DNA of 38,233 bases from Longimicrobium sp. (lineage in GTDB: Bacteria > Gemmatimonadota > Gemmatimonadetes > Longimicrobiales > Longimicrobiaceae): assembly GCA_036389135.1 (NCBI GenBank), contig DASVQP010000108.1, forward strand, positions 1 to 38,233, written 5' to 3'. Both the position numbers and the translations under genes were made by a program. The notes beneath the pieces were generated by a model, which worked only from the letters and a program-made list of their open reading frames with translations, searched no databases and was not told the origin of the DNA. Positions 7,404 through 13,841 of this stretch are shown here, in pieces; the first letter of the stretch is position 1, and each line of letters starts with the position of its first letter.

Positions 7404-7560
7404 CCGGGGGCTGAAGCCCCCGGCTGGAACCACGGGAAGACCGCTGAAGCGGTCTCGTGGGCCGAGGCGGCTCTCTCAGGATGACATTACGTTGGATCTC
7501 GCCGCCGTGTCCGCGCAGGCGGACTTTGTGCTGTCGTTGCCGCGAGTTCACTCGCCCCGG
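7404..7560 (+). repeat. R1: four-hairpin tetraloop repeat, copy A
   Basis: Four short hairpins in order: 7404-7423 (CCGGGGGC, loop TGAA), 7438-7455 (AGACCGC, loop TGAA), 7509-7524 (GTCCGC, loop GCAG) and 7542-7555 (GCGAG, loop TTCA, CTCGC). Between hairpins 1 and 2 is CTGGAACCACGGGA, and after hairpin 3 is TTTGTGCTG; both recur in other copies. The interior also carries a 12-nt R7 end at 7475-7486. It fills most of the gap between the thiolase and the zinc-ribbon gene, with no coding frame I believe. Confidence 0.85.
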
Positions 7561-7607
7561 CGCCCTCTGCCCCACCCCCTCATCTCCCCACCCCACCGAT
7601 TCTTCCG

Positions 7608-8123
7608 ATGAAACGCTGCCCGTTCTGCGCCGAAGAGATCCTCGACGAGGCGAAGCTGTGCAAGCACTGCGGCTCGTGGGTCGCGCCAGAGCCGCCGCCG
7701 GCGGGGGTCGCGGCCCCGGCGCGTGTGGCGCCCGAGCCGGGTCCGCCGCCGATGCAGCTGGAGTATCAGACGGCGCAGTTCCCCAACACTTTCGCCGGAC
7801 AGAAGCAGAAGAACGAGGCCCTCGCGCGCGCCGCGGCGAACGGGTGGACGGTGGAGAGCGAGACGCTCCTGCCCGGGCACATGAAGGGCGAGCAGGCGTG
7901 CTGCCTCGCGCTCATCTGCCTGCCGCTCGGCTTCCTTGCCGGGCGCACGGAGGGGGTGGTCAGCGTGACCTGCTCGCGGCCGATCCAGCCAAACCGGAAC
8001 ACGGCTCCGCCGCAGCTCCCCGCCCTGCCCTCGCAAACGGCGCTCGACCTGACGTGCCTCAACTGCGGCTACATCAACAGCCCCGGCCGGACGATCTGCA
8101 AGGAATGCAGGGAGCCGCTCTGA
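7608..8123 (+). CDS. Double zinc-ribbon protein, 171 aa
   Basis: The protein opens with a zinc ribbon (CPFCAEEILDEAKLCKHCG, residues 4-22, two CxxC pairs) and ends with another (CLNCGYINSPGRTICKEC, near residues 149-166). Between them are a Pro/Ala-rich linker and a domain of about 90 residues (FAGQKQKNEALARAAANGWTVE, then a cysteine-containing hydrophobic stretch ACCLALICLPLGFLAG that could be one membrane helix). Zinc ribbons of this sort usually mediate protein or nucleic-acid contacts; no catalytic role is evident. The gene overlaps the start of the DUF2085-like gene by 19 bases, suggesting coupled translation. The R1 repeat lies just upstream. Confidence 0.8.
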   Translation: MKRCPFCAEEILDEAKLCKHCGSWVAPEPPPAGVAAPARVAPEPGPPPMQLEYQTAQFPNTFAGQKQKNEALARAAANGWTVESETLLPGHMKGEQACCLALICLPLGFLAGRTEGVVSVTCSRPIQPNRNTAPPQLPALPSQTALDLTCLNCGYINSPGRTICKECREPL

Positions 8124-8470
8124 GGGCCGGGCAGGCGCTCGCCACGCGCCTCTTCGTCGCCAACCCGTACCTCGCGCTCTGGCACTGCCATCGCCGCTGC
8201 GAGCGCTCGTTCTTTGTGCGCGGGCGCCAGTTCGGCGTCTGTGCGCGGTGCACGGGGCTGCTCGTCGGCGGCGTGCTGTCGCCGCTGGCGGTGCCGCTCG
8301 GGGCCGGGTTCCTAGTCCCCGCCGCGTGCGCCGCGACGGTGCTCTTGGGGATGGATGGAGGGAGTCAGTTCGCGGGCTGGCGCGTGTCGTCGAATCCGAT
8401 TCGGTTGTTGACGGGCCTGGCGGCGGGGTTGATGGGGCCCGCGGCGGTGCTCGCCCTGATCATCTCCTGA
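8105..8470 (+). CDS. DUF2085-family membrane protein, 121 aa
   Basis: The core CHRRCERSFFVRG followed by FGVCARCTG (about residues 28-51) matches the Cys-rich signature of DUF2085 predicted membrane proteins. Three hydrophobic stretches follow: LLVGGVLSPLAVPLG, FLVPAACAATVLLGMD and LLTGLAAGLMGPAAVLALIIS. The conserved cysteines probably bind metal, but family function is unknown. ATG 8105 lies inside the preceding zinc-ribbon gene; AAGGA sits directly against it, which is too close, so initiation is probably by coupling to the upstream stop at 8121-8123. A non-ATG start slightly downstream is possible. Confidence 0.75.
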   Translation: MQGAALRAGQALATRLFVANPYLALWHCHRRCERSFFVRGRQFGVCARCTGLLVGGVLSPLAVPLGAGFLVPAACAATVLLGMDGGSQFAGWRVSSNPIRLLTGLAAGLMGPAAVLALIIS

Positions 8471-8484
8471 GACCCCATGATCGG

Positions 8485-8527
8485 ACGGGCCCGGACCTCG
8501 CATGTGCGAACGGTCCGGGCCCGTTTT
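8485..8527 (+). terminator. Strong intrinsic terminator or attenuator upstream of pyrD
   Basis: ACGGGCCCGGACC (8485-8497) pairs perfectly with GGTCCGGGCCCGT (8512-8524), followed by TTT. The 13-bp stem ends only 22 nt before the pyrD ATG, leaving no room for a conventional promoter plus leader in between. It may terminate the upstream pair, or act as an attenuator that pyrD transcription must pass. Confidence 0.75.
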
Positions 8528-8548
8528 CAGTTCTCATCAGCCAAGCGA

Positions 8549-9649
8549 ATGATCTACGACCTCCTGCGGCCGCTCCTCTTCAAGCTGCCGGCCGAGCGGG
8601 CGCACCACGTGGGCGTCACGGCACTGCACGGGGCGCTCGCCACGGCGGCCGCGCGCGATGCGGCGCGGGCGATGTACGCCGTGCGCGACCCGCGGCTGGA
8701 GGTGGAGCGCTTCGGCATCCGCTTCCCCAACCCGGTGGGGCTGGCGGCGGGGTTCGACAAGTCCGCGGAGTCGTTCAACGCGTTGGGAGCATTAGGGTTT
8801 GGGCACGTGGAGGTGGGGACGGTCACGGCGCTGGCGCAGCCCGGGAACGCGCAGCCGCGCCTCTTCCGCCTCCCCGAGGACGAGGCGCTGCTCAACCGGA
8901 TGGGCTTCAACAACCCCGGCGCCGATGCGGTGTCCGCCCGTCTCACGCGCACCCGCGCGGAGCCGGTGCTGGGCATCAACATCGGCAAGAGCAAGGCGGC
9001 GGCTCTGGAGGACGCCACGGCGGACTACCTGCGCAGCTTCGACCTGCTGGAGCCGTTCGCGCGCTACGTCGCAGTCAACGTCAGCTCGCCGAACACGCCC
9101 GGCCTGCGCACGCTCCAGGATGCGGGTCCGCTGCGCGAGCTCCTGCGCGCCCTGCGCAACCGCGGCGAGGAGCGCGCCCGTGCCCGAGGCGCCACCGCGC
9201 GTCCCATCCTTCTCAAGATCGCCCCCGACCTCACCGATCCGCAGGTGGACGAGGTCGCCGGCATCGCGCTGGAGGAGGGGATCGCGGGGATCATCGCCAC
9301 CAACACCACCGTGTCGCGCGACGGGCTGCGCACCCCCGCGGCGGGCGTGGAGGCGCTGGGCGCGGGAGGCGTGAGCGGCACCCCAGTGAGGGCGCGGGCG
9401 CGCTCGGTGGTGGCGCGCATCTACCACGGGACGGGAGGGCGGCTCCCCATCGTCGGTGTGGGCGGGATCTTCGACGCGGTGGATGCTTGGAAGATGATCC
9501 TGGCGGGCGCGTCGCTGGTGCAGGTGTGGACCGGGTTCATCTACCGCGGGCCGGGAATCGCGCGCGACATCAACCGCGGGCTCTCGTCGTACCTGGAGCG
9601 CGACGGCCTCCGCTCGATCGACGAGGCCGTGGGCCTCGCGCACCGCTGA
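8549..9649 (+). CDS. pyrD: Dihydroorotate dehydrogenase (quinone), class 2
   Basis: This 366-aa protein catalyses dihydroorotate to orotate in pyrimidine synthesis, passing electrons to quinone at the cytoplasmic membrane. The N-terminal extension (YDLLRPLLFKLPAERAHHVG) is the membrane-associated helical part typical of class 2. PNPVGLAAGFDK (60-71), GFNNPGAD, LGINIGKSK and NVSSPNTPGLR (177-187) are class 2 signatures, the last with the catalytic serine. LLKIAPDLTD, ATNTTVSRDGL, GVGGIFDA and ASLVQVWTGFIYRGP bind FMN. The ATG follows an intrinsic-terminator-like hairpin by 22 nt. The stop overlaps the next start by one base (TGATG), so it is probably cotranscribed with the hydrolase. Confidence 0.97.
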   Translation: MIYDLLRPLLFKLPAERAHHVGVTALHGALATAAARDAARAMYAVRDPRLEVERFGIRFPNPVGLAAGFDKSAESFNALGALGFGHVEVGTVTALAQPGNAQPRLFRLPEDEALLNRMGFNNPGADAVSARLTRTRAEPVLGINIGKSKAAALEDATADYLRSFDLLEPFARYVAVNVSSPNTPGLRTLQDAGPLRELLRALRNRGEERARARGATARPILLKIAPDLTDPQVDEVAGIALEEGIAGIIATNTTVSRDGLRTPAAGVEALGAGGVSGTPVRARARSVVARIYHGTGGRLPIVGVGGIFDAVDAWKMILAGASLVQVWTGFIYRGPGIARDINRGLSSYLERDGLRSIDEAVGLAHR

Positions 9650-10749
9650 TGCCGGTTCGCCCGCGCACCGCACGCTTCCTCCAGAGCTACCTGCGCGGCG
9701 GCGCGGGCGCGTTCCGCGAGGAGGAGACGACCGTCACCGTCGCGGGCGAGGTGCGCGAGGCGACGCTTTACCTGCCGGATCGCCCAACGCGCGCGCCCGG
9801 ATGGGTGGTGCTGCACGGCCTCACGGTGCCGGGGCGCCGCCACCTGGCGATGACGCGCTTCGTCCGCTCTCTGGCCTCGTCGGGCGCGGTGGTGCTGGTG
9901 CCGGACGTGCCTTCGTGGCGCGCGCTCAAGCTGGACATCGGCGCCGCGCGCGAGACGCTGGCGGCGGGGGCGCTGCACCTGTCCGGGCACCCGCGCGTGC
10001 AGGCGGGTGGCGTGGGGGTCATCGGCTTCTCCTTCGGCGCCACCCAGGCCCTCATCGCCGCCGCCGATCCGCGGCTGTCGGATGCGCTCAAGGCGGTGGT
10101 GGGCTTCGGCGGCTTCTGCGACCCGGAGCGGATGATCCGCGCGATCTTCACCGGCGAGCACGAATGGGAGGGCGTCGACTACCGGATGGACCCCGACCCG
10201 TACGGCCGCTGGGTGCTCGCCGGCAACTACCTGACGCTCGCGCCGGGCTACGAGCACATGCAACGAGTGCAGGATGCGGCCCTCGCGCTCGCGGTCGAGG
10301 CGGGCCGGCGCGGGGCCTTCGCGTGGGAGCCGGAGTACGACGCGATGAAGGACGAGCTCCGCGCCACCCTCGCCGCCGACGAGCTGCCGGTGTGGGACCT
10401 CCTCGCGCCCCCCTCCGGCGCGCCGCTCGATGATCTGGAGGGTGCGCGCCGCCTTGCCGCCGCCTTCGCCGAGGGCGCGGTCCGCCACGACCCGCGCGTG
10501 GACCCGCGGCCGTACTTCCCCGCCCTGCATGGACGGATCACGCTGAGCCACGGCCGCGAGGACCGGCTGATCCCCTTCACCGAATCGCTTCGCCTCACCG
10601 CCGCCCTCCCGCCGCAACTGGACGCCTCGTGCACGATCACGGGCCTCTTCTCGCACTCCGCCGGCGCTGGCGGCCTGCGCCCCCTTGCCCGCGCCCGCGA
10701 GACGCTGACGTTTGTGCGGCTGCTGAACCGGGCGCTGTATTCGGTGTGA
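9649..10749 (+). CDS. Alpha/beta hydrolase, 366 aa
   Basis: The fold is indicated by WVVLHGLTVPGRRH (oxyanion-loop region), VVLVPDVPSW and the nucleophile elbow GVIGFSFGATQALIA with a serine in GFSFG (near residue 127). HGREDRLIPF near residues 303-312 is a typical acid-residue loop and FSHSAG near residue 331 may hold the catalytic His. A long insert of about 100 residues between the nucleophile and acid loop forms a probable cap. No signal peptide is seen, so it is cytoplasmic. Substrate cannot be predicted; esterase or thioesterase activity is likely. The start codon overlaps the pyrD stop. Confidence 0.85.
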   Translation: MPVRPRTARFLQSYLRGGAGAFREEETTVTVAGEVREATLYLPDRPTRAPGWVVLHGLTVPGRRHLAMTRFVRSLASSGAVVLVPDVPSWRALKLDIGAARETLAAGALHLSGHPRVQAGGVGVIGFSFGATQALIAAADPRLSDALKAVVGFGGFCDPERMIRAIFTGEHEWEGVDYRMDPDPYGRWVLAGNYLTLAPGYEHMQRVQDAALALAVEAGRRGAFAWEPEYDAMKDELRATLAADELPVWDLLAPPSGAPLDDLEGARRLAAAFAEGAVRHDPRVDPRPYFPALHGRITLSHGREDRLIPFTESLRLTAALPPQLDASCTITGLFSHSAGAGGLRPLARARETLTFVRLLNRALYSV

Positions 10750-10754
10750 ACCGC

Positions 10755-10839
10755 TGAACACCGGGGGCCGGCGCACCGGGGGATGAACACCGGGGGCCGG
10801 CGCACCGGGGATGAACACCGGGGGCCGGCGCACCGGGGG
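10755..10839 (+). repeat. Three tandem 28-29-nt units abutting R1 copy B
   Basis: TGAACACCGGGGGCCGGCGC recurs with starts at 10755, 10784 and 10812, each followed by ACCGGGG. The next unit would begin at 10841, inside the first hairpin of R1 copy B. Each unit itself looks like two diverged 14-mers, suggesting replication slippage at the hairpin edge. Confidence 0.8.
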
Positions 10840-10992
10840 CTGAAGCCCCCGGCTGGAACCACGGGAAGACCGCTGAAGCGGTCTCGTAGGCGCATGTTCA
10901 GGACAAGGAAAAGGGCGAGGCGTTTCGGCCTCGCCCCCGAGTCCGCGGAGGCGGACTTTGTGCTGTTGTTGCAGCGACTTCAGTCGCCCGGG
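10833..10992 (+). repeat. R1: four-hairpin repeat, copy B
   Basis: Hairpins: 10833-10852 (CCGGGGGC, loop TGAA), 10867-10884 (AGACCGC, loop TGAA), an extra one at 10913-10936 (GGGCGAGGC stem), 10941-10956 (GTCCGC, loop GGAG) and 10974-10987 (GCGAC, loop TTCA, GTCGC). Compared with copy A the last stem differs by a paired change (GCGAG/CTCGC against GCGAC/GTCGC), preserving the structure. Confidence 0.85.
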
Positions 10993-10997
10993 CTCCC

Positions 10998-11231
10998 CTA
11001 CTTGCCCCCGAACATCCCGCCCAGGCTGCCGCCGAGCTTGCCGAGATCCGGCATCCCACTGCCGCCGCCCTGCCCTCCCTCGCCGATCAGCCGGCCAAGG
11101 TTGCCGCCGACGGGCGCGGGAAGCCGCCCATCGAGGAACTCGATGGCGGTGCGCGCCGCCATCTCCGCCTTGTCCTTTGGAATGCCCGTCCGCTCGCTGA
11201 TCTGCTGCACCAGCTCGTCGATCATCGCCAT
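10998..11231 (-). CDS. Small helical protein, 77 aa
   Basis: The N-terminal half is helical (MIDELVQQISERTGIPKDKA, then AARTAIEFLDGRLPAP) and resembles the GIPxDKA...FLxxRLPAP motif of small DUF2267-like proteins. The C-terminal third is glycine-rich (GEGGQGGGSGMPDLGKLGG). GGAGGG lies 5 nt before ATG 11231, which decides this start over a longer frame. Function is unknown. It sits alone between R1 copy B and an R2 element. Confidence 0.7.
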   Translation of the reverse strand: MAMIDELVQQISERTGIPKDKAEMAARTAIEFLDGRLPAPVGGNLGRLIGEGGQGGGSGMPDLGKLGGSLGGMFGGK

Positions 11232-11305
11232 GCGTACCCTCCAAATCTGAGGCCGACCCGCAAATGTTTCGCGCCCCACACGCACGGACCGGGCCCGGCA
11301 TCAAC

Positions 11306-11399
11306 GCCCCCTCTCTCGATGACAGGAGGGCGCAGCCCTCTCCTGTTATCGGGAGAGGGGGCAGTCGAGTGTAACGAGACGGGGGTGAGGGCCCGCCCC
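11306..11399 (-). repeat. R2 post-stop element with nested inner hairpin
   Basis: Read on the minus strand it begins immediately after the stop of the gene at 11400: GGCCCTCACCCCCG, then a C-rich segment. The outer arms GCCCCCTCTC (11306-11315) and GAGAGGGGGC (11353-11362) pair. Within the loop, ACAGGAGGG and CCCTCTCCTGT form an inner hairpin that other copies do not show in this form. Confidence 0.75.
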
Positions 11400-11804
11400 T
11401 CAGTTCACCGCCCCGTTCCGGATCAGGTGCAGCGGGGCGATCACCTGCCGCTCCTCCCCCACGACCAGCTCGAACAGGTAGGTGCCCTCGGCCGGAAAGA
11501 CGATGCGGTCGATGGGCATCAGGATGCGCGTCTGCGGCGGGCCCTGGTCCAGCTGCTGCTCGCTGACCTCGGTGTGCCCGCCGATGCTTAGCGCGGGGGT
11601 GCGCGACGGATCCAGCATCTCGATGGAGAAGTGCACGTCCCCCAGCTCCCCCGCGTCCCACTCGATCACGACGGCGAGCGTGACGCGGTCCTGCTGCGCC
11701 GGAAAGCCGGGGGCGTAGAGCTGGTGAAAGATCCCTTCGATGTCGATGCGCCCGTCCGGGCGCTCGTCCGCATGCTCGCAGAGCACGGCGTAGAGGACTC
11801 GCAT
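11400..11804 (-). CDS. Conserved protein of unknown function (DUF6941-like), 134 aa
   Basis: The opening RVLYAVLCEHADERPDGRIDIEGIFHQL resembles a family of small bacterial proteins (DUF6941-like) that start with a strand followed by CEHA/CDHA and GG/EG motifs. The rest is predicted beta-rich (FHQLYAPGFPAQ, VTLAVVIEWDAGELGDVHFSIEML, FPAEGTYLFELVV), suggesting a beta-sandwich of about 130 residues. No catalytic motif, signal peptide or membrane helix is visible. AGGA precedes the ATG. Family assignment is from memory of the pattern and should be treated as tentative. Confidence 0.7.
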   Translation of the reverse strand: MRVLYAVLCEHADERPDGRIDIEGIFHQLYAPGFPAQQDRVTLAVVIEWDAGELGDVHFSIEMLDPSRTPALSIGGHTEVSEQQLDQGPPQTRILMPIDRIVFPAEGTYLFELVVGEERQVIAPLHLIRNGAVN

Positions 11805-11825
11805 TGCGATCTGGTTCCTATGAAA

Positions 11826-11891
11826 AAGTGAGTTAGTGCGTGAGTGCGTCGGTGCGCTTCAATCGCAGCGCACTCACGGACTAACTCACTT
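11826..11891. repeat. R6: octamer array in a 23-bp inverted repeat at the hisD stop
   Basis: Arms 11826-11848 and 11869-11891 are complementary with one mismatch. The left arm reads as successive octamers AGTGAGTT, AGTGCGTG, AGTGCGTC. The right arm runs into the hisD stop codon at 11890-11892, so the structure begins within the stop. It may act as the hisD terminator. Confidence 0.75.
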
Positions 11892-13191
11892 ACGCACTGT
11901 GATTCAGCCTTGCCCGCACCGCCTCCGCATGCCCGTGCAGCCCCTCGGACTCGGCGAGGCGGATGACGTGGGCGGCGTGGGCGTGGAGGCGCTCGCGGGA
12001 GTAGCCGATCAGGGAGGTGCGCTTCACGAAGTCGTACACCCCCAGCGGCGATGCAAAGCGCGCGGTGCCGCCCGTGGGGAGCACGTGGTTGGGGCCGGCG
12101 AAGTAGTCGCCCATCGGCTCGGGCGACCAGGCGCCGAGGAAGATCGCACCGGCGTTGCGGATGCGGCCCGCCAGCGCCATCGGATCCGCCACCAGCAGCT
12201 CCAGGTGCTCGGGAGCGCGCAGGTCCGCGACGGCCGCGGCGGCGGCGAGGTCGGGGGCGACGATGATGGCCCCGTTCGTCTCCAGGGCCTCTCGCGCCAC
12301 GTCGCGTCGCGGGTTGCGCTCCAGGAGGCGGTCCAGCTCGGCGGGGACGCGCTCGGCGAGGGCGGCGGAGGTCGTCACCAGCCAGGCGATGGCGTCGGGG
12401 TCGTGCTCCGCCTGGCCAATCAGGTCCGCGGCCACGTGCACCGGGTCGGCGGTGTCGTCCGCGATCACCAGGATCTCGGAGGGGCCCGCGACCATGTCGA
12501 TGTCCACCTGGCCGAAGACCTGGCGCTTCGCCTCCGCCACCCATTTGTTGCCGGGCCCGACGATCTTGTCGACGCGGCCGATCGTCTGCGTGCCGTAGGC
12601 CAGCGCCGCCACCGCCTGCGCCCCGCCGATCCGCAGCACCTCCGTCACGCCCGCGACGTGCGCCGCCGCGAGGACCACGGGGAGCATCTCGCCGCCGGGC
12701 GCGGGGGAGACCATCGCGATCTCGTCGACCCCCGCCACGGAGGCGGGGATGGCGTTCATCAGCACGGACGACGGATACGCCGCGCGGCCGCCCGGGACGT
12801 AGATCCCCACGCGGCGCAGCGGCGCAACGCGCTGGCCCAGCACGCTTCCATCCGCGTGCAGATCCAGGAAACCGTGCTCGCGCTGCTTCTCGTGGAAGTC
12901 GCGGATGTTGGATGCGGCGGCGCGCAACGAGGCCAGCAGCTCCGGGTCGATGGCATCCGCCGCCGCCGCGAGCTCGTCCGCACCCACGCGTAGCGCGGAG
13001 GCGTCGGGCACCTCCAGCCGGTCGAAGCGTGCGGTGTACTCCAGCAGTGCATCGTCGCCGCGGGTGGCGACGTCGCGGACGATGGCGGCCACGGACTCGC
13101 GGAGCGCCGGGTCGTCCGTGGACGCGGCGGCGGCGAGGGCGCGCAGTTCGTCAAACGGCGGGCGGACGTGGAGCGTGCGGATCGCTGGCAT
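11890..13191 (-). CDS. hisD: Histidinol dehydrogenase
   Basis: HisD of 433 aa, full length, catalyses the final two NAD-dependent oxidations from L-histidinol to L-histidine. Signatures: YVPGGRAAYPSSVLM, RIGGAQAVAALAYGT, DKIVGPGNKWVAEAK, DMVAGPSEILVIAD, DLIGQAEHDPDA (zinc ligands Gln and His), PEHLEL (general base Glu-His), GDYFAGPNHVLPT (zinc Asp) and GLHGHAEAV near the C-terminus (zinc His). Last gene of a hisZ-hisG-hisD operon; 5 nt separate it from the hisG stop. Its stop codon TAA is part of the R6 inverted repeat, so the final residues Ser-Ala are encoded by repeat sequence. Confidence 0.97.
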   Translation of the reverse strand: MPAIRTLHVRPPFDELRALAAAASTDDPALRESVAAIVRDVATRGDDALLEYTARFDRLEVPDASALRVGADELAAAADAIDPELLASLRAAASNIRDFHEKQREHGFLDLHADGSVLGQRVAPLRRVGIYVPGGRAAYPSSVLMNAIPASVAGVDEIAMVSPAPGGEMLPVVLAAAHVAGVTEVLRIGGAQAVAALAYGTQTIGRVDKIVGPGNKWVAEAKRQVFGQVDIDMVAGPSEILVIADDTADPVHVAADLIGQAEHDPDAIAWLVTTSAALAERVPAELDRLLERNPRRDVAREALETNGAIIVAPDLAAAAAVADLRAPEHLELLVADPMALAGRIRNAGAIFLGAWSPEPMGDYFAGPNHVLPTGGTARFASPLGVYDFVKRTSLIGYSRERLHAHAAHVIRLAESEGLHGHAEAVRARLNHSA

Positions 13192-13196
13192 CGAAG

Positions 13197-13841
13197 TCAG
13201 GCGGTGGATTCCAGCGCGCCCGCCAGGTCGGCGATCAGGCGCTGGTGCTCTTCCAGGCGCAGCTTGTGGCTCGCGCGGTTGACGATCAACCGCGCCGTGG
13301 AGCGGCTGATCTCCTCGAACACCACCAGCCCGTTCTCGGCCAGCGTGCGCCCGGTCTGCACCAGGTCCACGATCCAGTCGGAGAGGCCCAGCAGCGGCGC
13401 GACCTCTACCGAGCCGGAGATGTGGATCAGCTCCACCTGCATCCCCCGCGCGGCGAAGAAGCGGCGCGCGCTCTCCACGTACTTGGTCGCCACGCGCGGC
13501 GTGCGCCCGTGCGGAAGCTCCGGGTAGACGGCGTCGGCGGGACCGGCCACCGCGAGACCGCATCCGCCGAATCGCAGGTCCAGCGGACGCAGCACGTCCG
13601 GGTCGCTCTCGCCCAGCACGTCCAGCCCCACCACGCCCGCGTCCGCCACTCCGGACTCCACGTACGTCGGCACGTCGCCGCTCTTCACGGGAAGGAACTC
13701 GAATCTTCCGTCCGCCGATGGCAGGATCAGCCGCCGCGACGCCCGCGCCGACTCGTCCACCGATGCGCCGATCACGTCGAACAGCGTCAGCGCCTCGTCC
13801 ATCATCCGCCCCTTGGGGAGGGCGATGCGCAGCGGCCTCAT
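13197..13841 (-). CDS. hisG: ATP phosphoribosyltransferase, short form
   Basis: This 214-aa HisG is the short (HisG-S) form that lacks the C-terminal ACT-like regulatory domain and works only with HisZ. It performs the first step of histidine synthesis, PRPP plus ATP. Motifs: IALPKGRM (6-13), VESGVADAGVVGLDVL (61-76), RVATKYVE, HISGSVEVAPLLGLSDWIVDLVQTG (140-164; the PRPP-binding region) and EEISRSTARLIVNRAS. Start ATG overlaps the hisZ stop by four bases (ATGA), which fits the obligate HisG-HisZ complex. Confidence 0.96.
   Translation of the reverse strand: MRPLRIALPKGRMMDEALTLFDVIGASVDESARASRRLILPSADGRFEFLPVKSGDVPTYVESGVADAGVVGLDVLGESDPDVLRPLDLRFGGCGLAVAGPADAVYPELPHGRTPRVATKYVESARRFFAARGMQVELIHISGSVEVAPLLGLSDWIVDLVQTGRTLAENGLVVFEEISRSTARLIVNRASHKLRLEEHQRLIADLAGALESTA

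Noticed and set aside
8248-10749. A fused 833-codon frame covering DUF2085, pyrD and the hydrolase region
   Set aside because: Only its last 366 codons show a real protein (the hydrolase). The rest is out of frame with pyrD, whose motifs are clear in another frame.
10755-10839. CRISPR array candidate (three units of 28-29 nt)
   Set aside because: The units are directly tandem with no unique spacers, and they grade into the R1 hairpin. No cas genes are present.
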